From the NCBI RefSeq assembly GCF_028369295.1, contig NZ_JAQMYP010000010.1:62001-126000 (forward strand): a stretch of DNA of 64,000 bases. The letters run 5' to 3'. This DNA comes from Streptomyces sp. HD. GTDB lineage: Bacteria; Actinomycetota; Actinomycetes; Streptomycetales; Streptomycetaceae. Numbering within the stretch: position 1 is the first letter of the stretch; every line of letters begins with the position of its first letter. The position numbers and the translations under genes are program-made. Under the pieces are notes generated by a model. The model searched no databases and was not told the origin of the DNA. It saw only the letters and a program-made list of their open reading frames with translations. This document shows positions 18,912 to 27,014 of the stretch, in pieces.

Positions 18912-19486
18912 GCCTGCGCTCCGTCGAAACGGAGGTTCCAGCGACCGGCGCGGCCGGTGACGGTGGTCGTCGACAGGGGGCGTACGTCGATGTTCCAGTA
19001 GGTGGCGGGCGGCGCCTTCAACGCGTAGACCAGGGCGGCCCGGATCACGGACGGTTCGGCCACGGCGACGATACGGCCACCGTCCTCCACGGGCCGGGTG
19101 TCCAGCCAACCGCCGACCCGGGCGATGAAGGCCAGCAGCGACTCGCCGCCGTGCGGCGTGCCCCGCGGGTTCGCCAGCCAGGCGTCCACCGCCTCCGGCT
19201 CGCGGGCCATCGCCTCACCGAGGGTCAGCCCGCGCCAGCGCCCCATGTCGCAGTCACGCAGGGCCAGTTGCACCAGCGGGGCATAGCCGAGGGCATCACC
19301 GGTGGCGCGGCTGCGCGGGGTCGGCGAGCAGTAGCGCAGCTCGGCCGCCGCCAGCGGCAGCAGGTCTCCCGCGACGCGCTGTACTTCTTCCCAGCCGGCC
19401 TGGTCCAGCGGCCGGGCGTCCTCGAAGCGTTCCGCGAGCAGCGGAGAGCTGCGCGCGGCGGCGACGAACGTGACCCGAAGTGGCAT
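18893..19486 (-). CDS. Histidine-phosphatase-superfamily protein with degenerate active site
   Basis: The 197-residue fold matches the phosphoglycerate-mutase/histidine-phosphatase family: LDQAGWEEVQRVAGDLL, RYCSPTPRSRATGDALG, LRDCDMGRWRGLTL, PHGGESLLAFIARVGGWLD. The catalytic residues are missing. The usual LVRHGE/Q start is VTFVAAARSS here, with no His, and the second catalytic His (VxVxHxxxIR) is replaced in IVAVAEPSVIRAAL. It is probably not a phosphatase and may have a structural or binding role. Similar degenerate proteins are, from memory, found near cobalt transporter genes in actinobacteria, but none are seen here. The ATG at 19486 is chosen over 19528. Confidence 0.75.
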   Translation of the reverse strand: MPLRVTFVAAARSSPLLAERFEDARPLDQAGWEEVQRVAGDLLPLAAAELRYCSPTPRSRATGDALGYAPLVQLALRDCDMGRWRGLTLGEAMAREPEAVDAWLANPRGTPHGGESLLAFIARVGGWLDTRPVEDGGRIVAVAEPSVIRAALVYALKAPPATYWNIDVRPLSTTTVTGRAGRWNLRFDGAQAQPSRA

Positions 19487-19671
19487 GCGGCGATGGTGTG
19501 TCGCCGAAGTGCGCAGGTCAAGAGGCATTGTGGAGGGGTCACCGAGGGTGGACGAAGCCTCACTGCGGGGTCAGGATCAGGCGGACATGTCACTGGAAAC
19601 GGACCTGTTGGAAGTTCAAGCAGTGCCCACCGGAGGTCAGTCGGGGCCCGCCACGAGTCAGTCGCCGCCCA

Positions 19672-20106
19672 CTAGAAGTAGAGCGCCATCCATTGGTCCG
19701 GCTTCTCCAGCGGCGCGAACCCGACCTTCTCGTAGACCGTGTGCGCGTCGTGCGTGGCCAGAAGCATGCGCTTGATCCCGTACGACCGCAGGTGCTCGCG
19801 TACGTCCGCGACGAGCGCCGTACCGATCCCCTTGCCGCGCACCGACGGGTGGACGTAAACGTCGCACAGCCACGCGAAGGTCGCCCGGTCGGTGACGACC
19901 CGGGCATATGCCACCTGCTGCCCCGAAACCGTCTCGTACACCCCGAAGTTCAGCGACCCCTCGATCGCCCGGTCCTGCTTCTCCCGAGCCCGCCCGATCG
20001 CCCAGTACGCGTCGGTGGACAGCCACCGGTGCACCCGTTCGGCGTCGATGCGGTCCGGATCGGCGGAGATCTGGTAGCCCTCGGCGAGGGACGGCGTGTC
20101 GGTCAT
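19672..20106 (-). CDS. GNAT-family N-acetyltransferase
   Basis: The 144-residue protein has the GNAT acetyl-CoA motif A as VHPSVRGKGIGTALVADV preceded by ATFAWLCDVY, and the C-terminal YEKVGFAPLEKPDQWMALYF, a tail typical of the small single-domain acetyltransferases that resemble YitI. The substrate is unknown. It is a single-gene unit with about 185 bases to the next minus-strand gene. Confidence 0.85.
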   Translation of the reverse strand: MTDTPSLAEGYQISADPDRIDAERVHRWLSTDAYWAIGRAREKQDRAIEGSLNFGVYETVSGQQVAYARVVTDRATFAWLCDVYVHPSVRGKGIGTALVADVREHLRSYGIKRMLLATHDAHTVYEKVGFAPLEKPDQWMALYF

Positions 20107-20195
20107 GCGGCGAGATTCGCAGGGCGGCGGGGTGGGCGTCGAGCGGTTTTCGCCGGTGGGCGGGCGTTGTCAGTGGCGGATGCGATGCTGCGGGC

Positions 20196-20828
20196 ATGAC
20201 TGGGACGACGACTGGGACGACGACTGCGGCGGACTACGGATGGCTCGACGAGAGGTACGAGCACCTGCTGGAGGCTTACTGCGTCACGCTGGTGCGCGGC
20301 CTGACTCCGGAGGCACTCCTCACAGAGCTCAAGGCCGAGCCGGAGCCCGGCCTCACCGGCGTGGACGCCTTGAACGAGCCGTGCTTCGACGCGTGGGAGC
20401 ACTTCGAGGGCGACAGCATGTTCGTCGGTGTCACGACCGTCGGTGACTGGTCGCTGATGGTCGAGTTCAACGGCTACCTCGGGATCACTCCTGAGGCCAT
20501 GCTCCCGGTCTCGCGTGAACGAAGGGTGGTCTCCCACTACCGCAACATCAACGCGGTGGACCACTTCTACTGGTTCGAGGACGGCGACACACGCCTGCAC
20601 TTCGAGCCCCTGTTCCCCTACGCGCGCAACGGCAGCCACTGCGACGAACTCCTCACCGAGATGCGGGAGTCGGGCTTCGACCTCCGGGACAGCCAGGACC
20701 GTGACTACACCCTGCACACAGAGGCCGCGTTCGCCCTGGCCCACCGCCTCACGGGCATACGTCTGACGCCGGAGCTCTTCGCGTCCGCCGAGTTCACCTG
20801 TGGCACAGCCCCGGTGCCCCGCGGCTAG
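20196..20828 (+). CDS. DUF6461-family protein
   Basis: The 210-residue soluble protein has YGWLDERYEHLLEAYCVTLV, VGDWSLMVEFNGYLGI, SHYRNINAVDHFYWFEDGD and AFALAHRLTGIRLTPELF. I recognise this as DUF6461, a family widespread in actinobacteria with no known activity. The N-terminus has two copies of TGTT/TTGTT from a short direct repeat. It ends 4 bases into the convergent MocR gene. Confidence 0.7.
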   Translation: MTGTTTGTTTAADYGWLDERYEHLLEAYCVTLVRGLTPEALLTELKAEPEPGLTGVDALNEPCFDAWEHFEGDSMFVGVTTVGDWSLMVEFNGYLGITPEAMLPVSRERRVVSHYRNINAVDHFYWFEDGDTRLHFEPLFPYARNGSHCDELLTEMRESGFDLRDSQDRDYTLHTEAAFALAHRLTGIRLTPELFASAEFTCGTAPVPRG

Positions 20829-22267
20829 AGCACCTCTTCACAGGCGGTCCGCAACCGCCGTACCCCCTCTCCGATCTCCCTCACCCCCGCCACCGCCGCG
20901 AAGCTCAGCCGCACATGCCCGGCCGGCGGCTCCGCGCTGAAGTACGGGCGGCCGGGGGCGATCGCGACGCCTGCGCGCAGGGCGGCGGAGGCCAGGGCGG
21001 ACTCGTCGGTGCCGTCGGGGAGGCGGAGCCACAGGTGGTAACCGCCGGACGGGATGTGCGGCAGGGCGAGTTCGGGCAGGTCGAGGCGCAGGGCGGCCGT
21101 CATCGTGTCACGGCGGGTCTTCAGCTCCGCCGAGATCGACCGCAGATGGCGCGGCCAGGCGGGCGAGCCGACCAGCTCCAGCGCCGCCTCCTGCAACGGT
21201 CGCGGCACGAAGAAGGTGTCGACGACCTGGATGGCGCGCAGCCGTTCGAGCACCGGGCCACGGGCGGCGAGCGCGCTCAGCCGGAAGCTCGGTGAGGTCG
21301 CCTTGGTGAGTGAGGAGACGTGGACGACGACACCGTCGGGATCGTCGGCGGCCAGCGGACGCGGCAGGGGCCCGGCGTCCTCGTGCACCAGCCGTCGTAC
21401 GAAGTCGTCCTCCACGACGAAGGCACCGGCCTCGCGCGCGATGCGCAGCACCTCGGCGCGCCGGTCGGGGGCGAGCACCGCGCCGGTCGGGTTCTGGAAC
21501 AGCGGCTGGCAGACGAACACACGGGCGCCGGTCGCCCGGAAGGCGTCGGCGAGCAGGGAGGGCCGTACGCCGTCCGCATCGACCGGGACCGGGACCGGGC
21601 GCAGGCCGGCGGCGCGGGCGATCGCCAGCATGCCCGGATACGTGGGCGACTCGACCAGTACCGGCGCGCCCGGCGGTGCGAGCGCCCGCAGCGCGGTCGT
21701 CAGCGCCGACTGGCCGCCCGCGGTGATCAGCACCTCGGCGGCCGTGACGGCACCGCCCGGCCCGCCGATGCCGCGCGCGAACCACTCCCGCAGCTCGGGC
21801 AGCCCCTCCATCGGAGGCCTCTCCCACGCCCCGGGCCGGCGGCCGGCCCGCGACAGCGCAGCGGACATCGCCCGCTCCGGCTGCAACGACTGGTGCAGAT
21901 AACCGCCGTTGAACTCGATGACGCCGGGCGGCGGGGCGGCGAGCGAGACCAGTACCCCGGAGGCGTCCACCGAGCGCGGCACCAGCTCCGTCGCGGCGTC
22001 CGCGCTGAGCGTCACCTCCTGCCAGGAGGTGTCCCCGACGGACGCGGCCGGCGTGCGGGGTTCGGCGCGGAACGCTCCGGCGCCGGGCCGGGTGACCACC
22101 AGCCCCTCTGCGGCCAGCTGAGCGAGGGCGCGGGAGACGGTCACCGGGCTCACCCGGAACCGCTCGACGAGGACCCGGCTCGACGGCAGCTTTCCACCTG
22201 GAGAGTAGCGGTCCAGCTCACGCCGCAGCTGATTCGCCAGTTCACCGACACTGCTACGCTCGTGCAT
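20825..22267 (-). CDS. MocR-type transcriptional regulator (GntR wHTH + aminotransferase domain)
   Basis: The 480-residue protein has a GntR winged helix (VGELANQLRRELDRYSPGGK, then VSPVTVSRALAQLAAEGLVV) in residues 1-75 and a class I aminotransferase-like domain with the PLP-lysine region VHVSSLTKATSPSFRLSAL. MocR proteins use PLP or PLP-amino acid as effector. It is divergent from an EamA exporter, its probable target; the start codons overlap in the sequence CATG, so the EamA start is more likely downstream. Candidate operators lie at 22279-22306. The ATG at 22267 is supported by a TATTCT -10 ending 8 bases away. Confidence 0.88.
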   Translation of the reverse strand: MHERSSVGELANQLRRELDRYSPGGKLPSSRVLVERFRVSPVTVSRALAQLAAEGLVVTRPGAGAFRAEPRTPAASVGDTSWQEVTLSADAATELVPRSVDASGVLVSLAAPPPGVIEFNGGYLHQSLQPERAMSAALSRAGRRPGAWERPPMEGLPELREWFARGIGGPGGAVTAAEVLITAGGQSALTTALRALAPPGAPVLVESPTYPGMLAIARAAGLRPVPVPVDADGVRPSLLADAFRATGARVFVCQPLFQNPTGAVLAPDRRAEVLRIAREAGAFVVEDDFVRRLVHEDAGPLPRPLAADDPDGVVVHVSSLTKATSPSFRLSALAARGPVLERLRAIQVVDTFFVPRPLQEAALELVGSPAWPRHLRSISAELKTRRDTMTAALRLDLPELALPHIPSGGYHLWLRLPDGTDESALASAALRAGVAIAPGRPYFSAEPPAGHVRLSFAAVAGVREIGEGVRRLRTACEEVL

Positions 22268-23258
22268 GAGAGCAGAGAATAGCGCTATCGACGGAACACC
22301 GATAGCAGTCACCACCCCGGAAGCCACGCCCCCGGGCACCACTCCCCCGGAAACCGCTCCCCGAGCCACCTCGACCGCCGCCCCGGCCGGTTCGGCCAAG
22401 GCACCCCTGCGCGGCACCCTCCAAGCCGCCCTCGGTGTCGCGGCCTTCTCCCTCACCTTCCCCGCCACCGCGTGGGGGCTGGAGGGGTTCGGCGCCTGGT
22501 CCCTGGTGGCCGTGCGCAGCGTGCTGGCCGCGCTGTTCGCGGGCGGCTGTCTGCTCGCCCTGCGCGTGCCGCTTCCCGACCGCCGGCACTGGGCGGGTCT
22601 CGCGGTGGTCGCCGCCGGAGTGGTCCTCGGCTTCCCCCTCTTCAGCACCCTCGCGCTCCAGACGTCCACCACCGCGCACGCCGCCGTCGTGGTCGGCCTG
22701 CTCCCGCTGACCACCGCCCTGTTCTCCGCCCTGCGCGTCGGCACCCGCCCCTCGCGCACCTTCTGGACGGCGGCGCTCGTGGGAGCGGCCGCGGTGGCCG
22801 CCTTCACCGTGCAGCAGAGCGGCGGTGCCCTGACCACGGCCGACCTGTACCTGTTCGCGGCGCTGCTGGTGTGCGCGGCCGGCTACACCGAGGGCGGCCG
22901 GCTGGCCAGGGTGATGCCGGGCTGGCAGGTGATCGGCTGGGCGCTGGTGCTGTGTCTGCCGCTCACCCTTCCGGCCGCCGCGGTGGCGCTGTCGTACGAA
23001 CCCGTCCGGCTGACCCTGCACGGTGTGGCCGGACTGCTGTGGGTCGCGGCGGGCTCGCAGTTCCTCGGCCTGGTCGTCTGGTACCGGGGCATGGCCGCCA
23101 TCGGTATCCCGAAGGCCAGCCAGTTGCAGTTGGCCCAGCCCCTGCTCACACTGGTGTGGTCGGTGCTGCTGCTGGGCGAGCACCTGACAGTGGCCGCCCC
23201 GCTCACGGCCGCGGCGGTGCTCGTATGCATCGCCGTGACCCAGCGGGCGCGTGGCTGA
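22266..23258 (+). CDS. EamA-family transporter (DMT superfamily)
   Basis: The product (up to 330 residues) has ten hydrophobic segments in the EamA double-module pattern, from LRGTLQAALGVAAFSLTFPA to ITVA-type helices, with LWGLEGFGAWSLVAVR-like start and QLAQPLLTLVWSVLLLGEHL near the end, the usual second-repeat signature. It is likely an exporter of amino acids or small metabolites. The ATG at 22266 gives a 40-residue Pro/Thr/Ala-rich N-terminal extension that covers the palindromes at 22279-22306, so the true start is probably further in, near the LRGTLQ segment. It is divergent from the MocR regulator, which probably controls it. Confidence 0.8.
   Translation: MRAENSAIDGTPIAVTTPEATPPGTTPPETAPRATSTAAPAGSAKAPLRGTLQAALGVAAFSLTFPATAWGLEGFGAWSLVAVRSVLAALFAGGCLLALRVPLPDRRHWAGLAVVAAGVVLGFPLFSTLALQTSTTAHAAVVVGLLPLTTALFSALRVGTRPSRTFWTAALVGAAAVAAFTVQQSGGALTTADLYLFAALLVCAAGYTEGGRLARVMPGWQVIGWALVLCLPLTLPAAAVALSYEPVRLTLHGVAGLLWVAAGSQFLGLVVWYRGMAAIGIPKASQLQLAQPLLTLVWSVLLLGEHLTVAAPLTAAAVLVCIAVTQRARG
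22279..22306. promoter_or_regulatory. Palindromes between MocR and EamA genes (candidate MocR operator)
   Basis: ATAGCGCTAT (22279-22288) is a perfect palindrome and overlaps a second inverted repeat, GCTATCG-N9-CGATAGC (22284-22306). A TATTCT -10 for the MocR gene lies between this and its ATG. The position, just upstream of the regulator and inside the nominal 5' end of the transporter gene, fits MocR autoregulation and control of the transporter. Confidence 0.55.
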
Positions 23259-23352
23259 GCGGGCCCGAACGACCCACTTCCAACCACCGCTCCACGCCGT
23301 AGACTCAAGGCCACGGACCGCTGCTCCCGCACCTGGTGAGGAGGCCCAAGAG

Positions 23353-23553
23353 ATGCGTGCAACCGTGGGCGACCAGCTTGTTCAGCACGGCAGGGTGGTC
23401 GGACAACACGACAAGGTCGGCGAGATCGTCGAAATCCTGGGCCAGGAGGGCAACCCCCCGTACCGCGTCCGCTTCGAGGACGGGCACGAGGGCCTGTGCT
23501 CCCCCGGCCCCGACACCGAGATCCGTCACAGTCACAAGGACAGGGCCAAGTAG
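23353..23553 (+). CDS. DUF1918-domain small protein
   Basis: The 66-residue protein reads MRATVGDQLVQHGRVVGQHD and continues with GEIVEILGQEGNPPYRVRFEDGHE-type sequence, the DUF1918 pattern (an SH3-like barrel). Such proteins are common in actinobacteria and lack a known role. A GTGAGGAGG ribosome-binding site precedes the ATG by about 10 bases. It stands alone. Confidence 0.85.
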   Translation: MRATVGDQLVQHGRVVGQHDKVGEIVEILGQEGNPPYRVRFEDGHEGLCSPGPDTEIRHSHKDRAK

Positions 23554-23584
23554 CCCGACCGGGCCAAGCAGCCCGACGGGCGGA

Positions 23585-24847
23585 TCAGCGCGGGGTCATG
23601 GCCGGCTGCCCGTAGTGGTCGGCCACCACCTGCGCCATGGCGCCGATCCGGTCCGCCGCCAGGTCCTTCGCGGCGAAGTGGACGTGTCCGTACACCTCCG
23701 GGTGCTGTTTGGCCAGGGTGAGATGCCGCGACAGCTCGGCCGGGTCCTGCCAGGCCTCGGGCTGCGCCGGGTCACCGGCCTTGTAGAGCGCCTCGCCGAC
23801 GTACAGCCGCGTCCTGCTGCCCCGCACCGTCTCCGCCCACCAGGGCAGGAGCTTGCCGTAGTCCGCGGCGGCGAAGCCGACGTTCCAGTACAACTGCGGG
23901 CAGATGTAGTCGATCCAGCCCTCGCGCACCCACCTGCGGGTGTCCGCGTAGAGATCGTCGTACGTCTGCACGCCCGCCCGTGAGTCGGAGCCGAGCGGGT
24001 CGGTGGCGGCGTTGCGCCACACGCCGAACGGGCTGATGCCGAACTGCGTGGTGGGCCGGATCCGCCGGATGCCGGCCGCCGTCTCCAGGATCAGCCGGTC
24101 GATGTTGTCCCGCCGCCAGTCGGCCAGGCTCGCGAAGCCGCCGCCGTAACGGTCGTAGGCGGCGTTGTCGTCGAAGGCCTGGCCGGCCACCGGGTACGGA
24201 TAGAAGTAGTCGTCGAAGTGGACCGCGTCGACCGGGTACTTGTGCACCGCGTCCAGCATCGCCCGCTGCACGAAGGCCCGGACCTCGGGCAGCCCCGGGT
24301 TGTAGTAGAGCTTGCCGCCGTAGGTCACCACCCACTCCGGGTGCTTACGGGCCGGGTGGGACTCGGCGAGCCGGGTGGGGTCCGTGTGGTTGGCGATGCG
24401 GTACGGGTTGAACCAGGCGTGCAGTTGCAGACCGCGGGCGTGGGCCTCCTCGACGGCCGTGCCGAGCGGGTCCCAGCCCGGGTCCTTGCCCTGGGTGCCG
24501 GTGAGGATCTGCGACCACGGCTCGCACGGCGAGGGCCACAGGGCATCGGCGGTGGGCCGCACCTGGAGGATCACCGTGTTCAGGCCGCACTTCGCCGCCC
24601 GGTCCAGGTGGGCGATCAGTTCCGCGCGCTGCTCGTCCGCGGTCAGCCCCGGCTTGCTGGGCCAGTCCCGGTTCGCCACGGTCGCCACCCATACACCGCG
24701 CATCTCCCGGGTCATCCGGCGCCTGCCCGGATTGCTTCCGTCCGCCATGGCGGCGCCGGCCGCCATCGCGCCGCCTCCCGCCACGAGTGCCGAAAGCGCG
24801 GTCGCCGTGAACGCCCGCCGTGACAGCCGTAGCTTTCGGTGGAGCAT
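23585..24847 (-). CDS. Tat-exported glycosyl-hydrolase-like family 10 (GHL10/DUF187) protein
   Basis: The 420-residue protein starts with a twin-arginine signal (RLSRRAFTATALSALVAGGG) followed by Ala-rich sequence, then the GHL10 (TIM-barrel) pattern: MRGVWVATVANRDWPSKPGL, GLNTVILQVRPTADALWPS, LQLHAWFNPYRI, NPGLPEVRAFVQ, VDAVHFDDYFYPYP and IDYICPQLYWNVGFAAADY. GHL10 domains are putative glycosidases; the acidic residues of VHFDDYFYP and CPQLYW are candidates for catalysis. The substrate is unknown. The ATG at 24847 is chosen because it precedes the Tat signal and has a GGAGG 10 bases upstream. Confidence 0.85.
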   Translation of the reverse strand: MLHRKLRLSRRAFTATALSALVAGGGAMAAGAAMADGSNPGRRRMTREMRGVWVATVANRDWPSKPGLTADEQRAELIAHLDRAAKCGLNTVILQVRPTADALWPSPCEPWSQILTGTQGKDPGWDPLGTAVEEAHARGLQLHAWFNPYRIANHTDPTRLAESHPARKHPEWVVTYGGKLYYNPGLPEVRAFVQRAMLDAVHKYPVDAVHFDDYFYPYPVAGQAFDDNAAYDRYGGGFASLADWRRDNIDRLILETAAGIRRIRPTTQFGISPFGVWRNAATDPLGSDSRAGVQTYDDLYADTRRWVREGWIDYICPQLYWNVGFAAADYGKLLPWWAETVRGSRTRLYVGEALYKAGDPAQPEAWQDPAELSRHLTLAKQHPEVYGHVHFAAKDLAADRIGAMAQVVADHYGQPAMTPR

Positions 24848-25043
24848 CTTGTTCGTACCTCCGTGTGCCGTGGTCAGGGGCCCACCCCAGGACAGATCCA
24901 TGCGTTCCGGACCGGCCCGGCGTCAGCTTTTCATGCGGTACCCGAACGATCGATCAAACTTCGCCGAAGGTAACGTGCAGGTTTGGAGCAGGCGTCGAAC
25001 CAACGGCGGACTGCCGCAGTCGTGGATCAGCGAAGGGGACGAT

Positions 25044-25916
25044 GTGACCGGCATCTCCGGAGATATTGCACGCGTCGGTGTGGTGGGCTGCGGCCAGATG
25101 GGAGCGGGCATCGCCGAGGTGTGCGCCCGCGCCGGCCTGGACGTGAAGGTCGCCGAGACCACCGGCGAGGCCCTGGAGATCGGCCGCACCCGGCTGTTCA
25201 GCTCCCTGGCCAAGGCCGCCGAGCGCGGCAAGATCAGCGACGAGGAGCTGGACACCACGCAGGCCCGGCTGTCCTTCACCACGGACCTCGGCGAGTTCGC
25301 CGACCGTGACCTGGTGATCGAGGCCGTCGTCGAGAACGAGCAGGTGAAGACCGAGATCTTCCAGGTGCTCGACCAGGTGGTGACCCGCCCGGACGCGATC
25401 CTGGCCTCCAACACCTCCTCCATCCCGCTGGTGAAGCTGGCGGTCGCCACCTCGCGCCCCGACCAGGTCATCGGCATCCACTTCTTCAACCCGGCTCCGG
25501 TGCAGAAACTCGTCGAGCTGATCCCGGCCCTCACCACCTCCGAGGGCACGATCGCCCGCGCCCAGTCGTTCGCCGAGAAGCTGCTGGGCAAGCACGCCAT
25601 CCGCGCCCAGGACCGGTCCGGCTTCGTGGTCAACGCGCTGCTGATCCCCTACCTCCTCTCCGCGATCCGGATGTTCGAGTCGGGCATCGCCAGCCGCGAG
25701 GACATCGACAACGGCATGGAGCTGGGCTGCGCCCACCCGATGGGCCCGCTGAAGCTGTCGGATCTGATCGGCCTCGACACCGTCGCCTCCGTGGCGCAGA
25801 GCATGTACGACGAGTTCAAGGAGCCGCTGTACGCCGCTCCCCCGCTCCTGCAGCGCATGGTGGACGCGGGCCGGCTGGGCCGCAAGACCGGTTCCGGCTT
25901 CTACACCTACGGCTGA
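25044..25916 (+). CDS. 3-hydroxybutyryl-CoA dehydrogenase
   Basis: The 290-residue protein has the NAD-binding loop VGVVGCGQMGAGIAEVCARAG, IEAVVENEQVKTEIFQVLD, ASNTSSIPLVKLA, and the catalytic-His segment IGIHFFNPAPVQKLVELIP, with C-terminal GCAHPMGPLKLSDLIGLDT. It oxidises (S)-3-hydroxybutyryl-CoA to acetoacetyl-CoA, or runs in reverse, in short-chain fatty acid or polyhydroxybutyrate metabolism. Length matches single-domain FadB2/Hbd enzymes. The GTG at 25044 has GAAGGGGA 6 bases upstream. Confidence 0.93.
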   Translation: MTGISGDIARVGVVGCGQMGAGIAEVCARAGLDVKVAETTGEALEIGRTRLFSSLAKAAERGKISDEELDTTQARLSFTTDLGEFADRDLVIEAVVENEQVKTEIFQVLDQVVTRPDAILASNTSSIPLVKLAVATSRPDQVIGIHFFNPAPVQKLVELIPALTTSEGTIARAQSFAEKLLGKHAIRAQDRSGFVVNALLIPYLLSAIRMFESGIASREDIDNGMELGCAHPMGPLKLSDLIGLDTVASVAQSMYDEFKEPLYAAPPLLQRMVDAGRLGRKTGSGFYTYG

Positions 25917-26096
25917 TTACGCGCTGTGGCTGAAATGGGCCCGTCACCCTATGGGTGCCGGGCCCATCGCATTCACACACCGTGTGCGCGCCGGGCTCGC
26001 ATATGCCCGTCGCACACTCTCCCCACGCGTCCACCAGGCGAGTTGACTCCTCATGCGCATGCAAGAGATGTGACGACTACGGAAAGGAGCGGACTC

Positions 26097-26354
26097 GTGA
26101 CCGCCGACCCCGAGCATCCTGTGGTCAATGGAGAACTCGCAGAGTTACGTCGCCGCCTCGATGTCGCGTACGCGCGTGTCGAGGGAGGGCTGAATCTGCT
26201 GAGTCACCGAACCGAAGAGACCGACAAGGAACTCGATGATCTGGCCGCACGAATCGTCGCACTGGAACACGCCCGCTGGCCGCTGCCCGCAGTCGCGGCG
26301 GTGACCGCGGTAGGTGCGCTCGTCGTGGCGATCTGGCAGGCACTGGGCCATTGA
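26097..26354 (+). CDS. Small coiled-coil protein with one C-terminal membrane helix
   Basis: The 85-residue protein has an acidic/basic helical stretch (LAELRRRLDVAYARVEGGLN and TEETDKELDDLAARIVALE) likely to form a coiled coil, then one hydrophobic segment (LPAVAAVTAVGALVVAIWQA). It looks tail-anchored. I do not recognise a family. The GTG at 26097 has AAGGAGC 7 bases upstream. It lies between the dehydrogenase and a convergent NUDIX gene. Confidence 0.7.
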   Translation: MTADPEHPVVNGELAELRRRLDVAYARVEGGLNLLSHRTEETDKELDDLAARIVALEHARWPLPAVAAVTAVGALVVAIWQALGH

Positions 26355-26383
26355 GGCTCCGCAGGACACGGTGGTGGGGGGAA

Positions 26384-26929
26384 TCAGGGCAAGGTGTCCT
26401 GACCGAGCCTGAGATGGTGCAGCAGCAGTAACGCGGCCGCCATGTTGGCGGCCGGGACCTCCCCACGGGCGATCATGTCGGGGACGAGCTTGAGGGGGAC
26501 CCATTCCCGGCGGTCCGACTCGAAGTCGTCCACGGGGTGTCCTACGTACTCGCCCTCGTCGGCCCAGTAGATGTGGTGCCGGGCGTCGGTGAGCCCGTTG
26601 GAGGGCTCCACGCTCATGAGGTGGTGCAGGGTTCCCGGCCGCCAGCCGGTCTCCTCCTCCAGCTCCCTGGCGGCCGCATGGACGATATCCTCGCCGTCCT
26701 CGACGACGCCCGCCGCGAGTTCCCACCCCCAGCTGTCGGTGATGAAGCGGTGGCGCCACAGGAGGAGGACTTCATTGGCCTCGTTGACCACCGTGGCCAC
26801 GGCGACCGGCCGCATCCGTATGAGGAAGTGGTCCAGGTGCCGACCGTCGGGCAGTTCCACATCTGCCAGGTTGACGGTGAACCAGCGGTTTTCATACACA
26901 GTTTGTTCGTTCTGTTTCGTCCACTGCAC
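26384..26929 (-). CDS. NUDIX hydrolase (ADP-ribose pyrophosphatase-like)
   Basis: The 181-residue protein has a complete NUDIX box, G-x5-E-x7-RELEEETGW, in GVVEDGEDIVHAAARELEEE with TGW. The N-terminal VYENRWFTVNLADVELPDG strand and SNGLTDARHHIYWADE resemble ADP-ribose pyrophosphatases and GDP-mannose hydrolases. It probably clears ADP-ribose-type nucleotides. The GTG at 26929 is preceded by GGAAGGTGG at about 7 bases; a longer in-frame reading upstream runs through the neighbouring gene and is rejected. Confidence 0.85.
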   Translation of the reverse strand: MQWTKQNEQTVYENRWFTVNLADVELPDGRHLDHFLIRMRPVAVATVVNEANEVLLLWRHRFITDSWGWELAAGVVEDGEDIVHAAARELEEETGWRPGTLHHLMSVEPSNGLTDARHHIYWADEGEYVGHPVDDFESDRREWVPLKLVPDMIARGEVPAANMAAALLLLHHLRLGQDTLP

Positions 26930-27014
26930 GGTTCTGCCACCTTCCGTCGAGTAAGTGGCAATATCGCAGCAGGGACTATGAGGTGTCGGTGTTCGAGAAC
27001 GCGAGTGCGCCGGC

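Noticed and set aside
19487..19671. Small plus-strand frame (MSLETDLLEVQAVPTGG...) upstream of the GNAT gene
   Set aside because: It has an attractive N-terminus but continues antisense into the acetyltransferase gene without a natural stop and lacks a ribosome-binding site.
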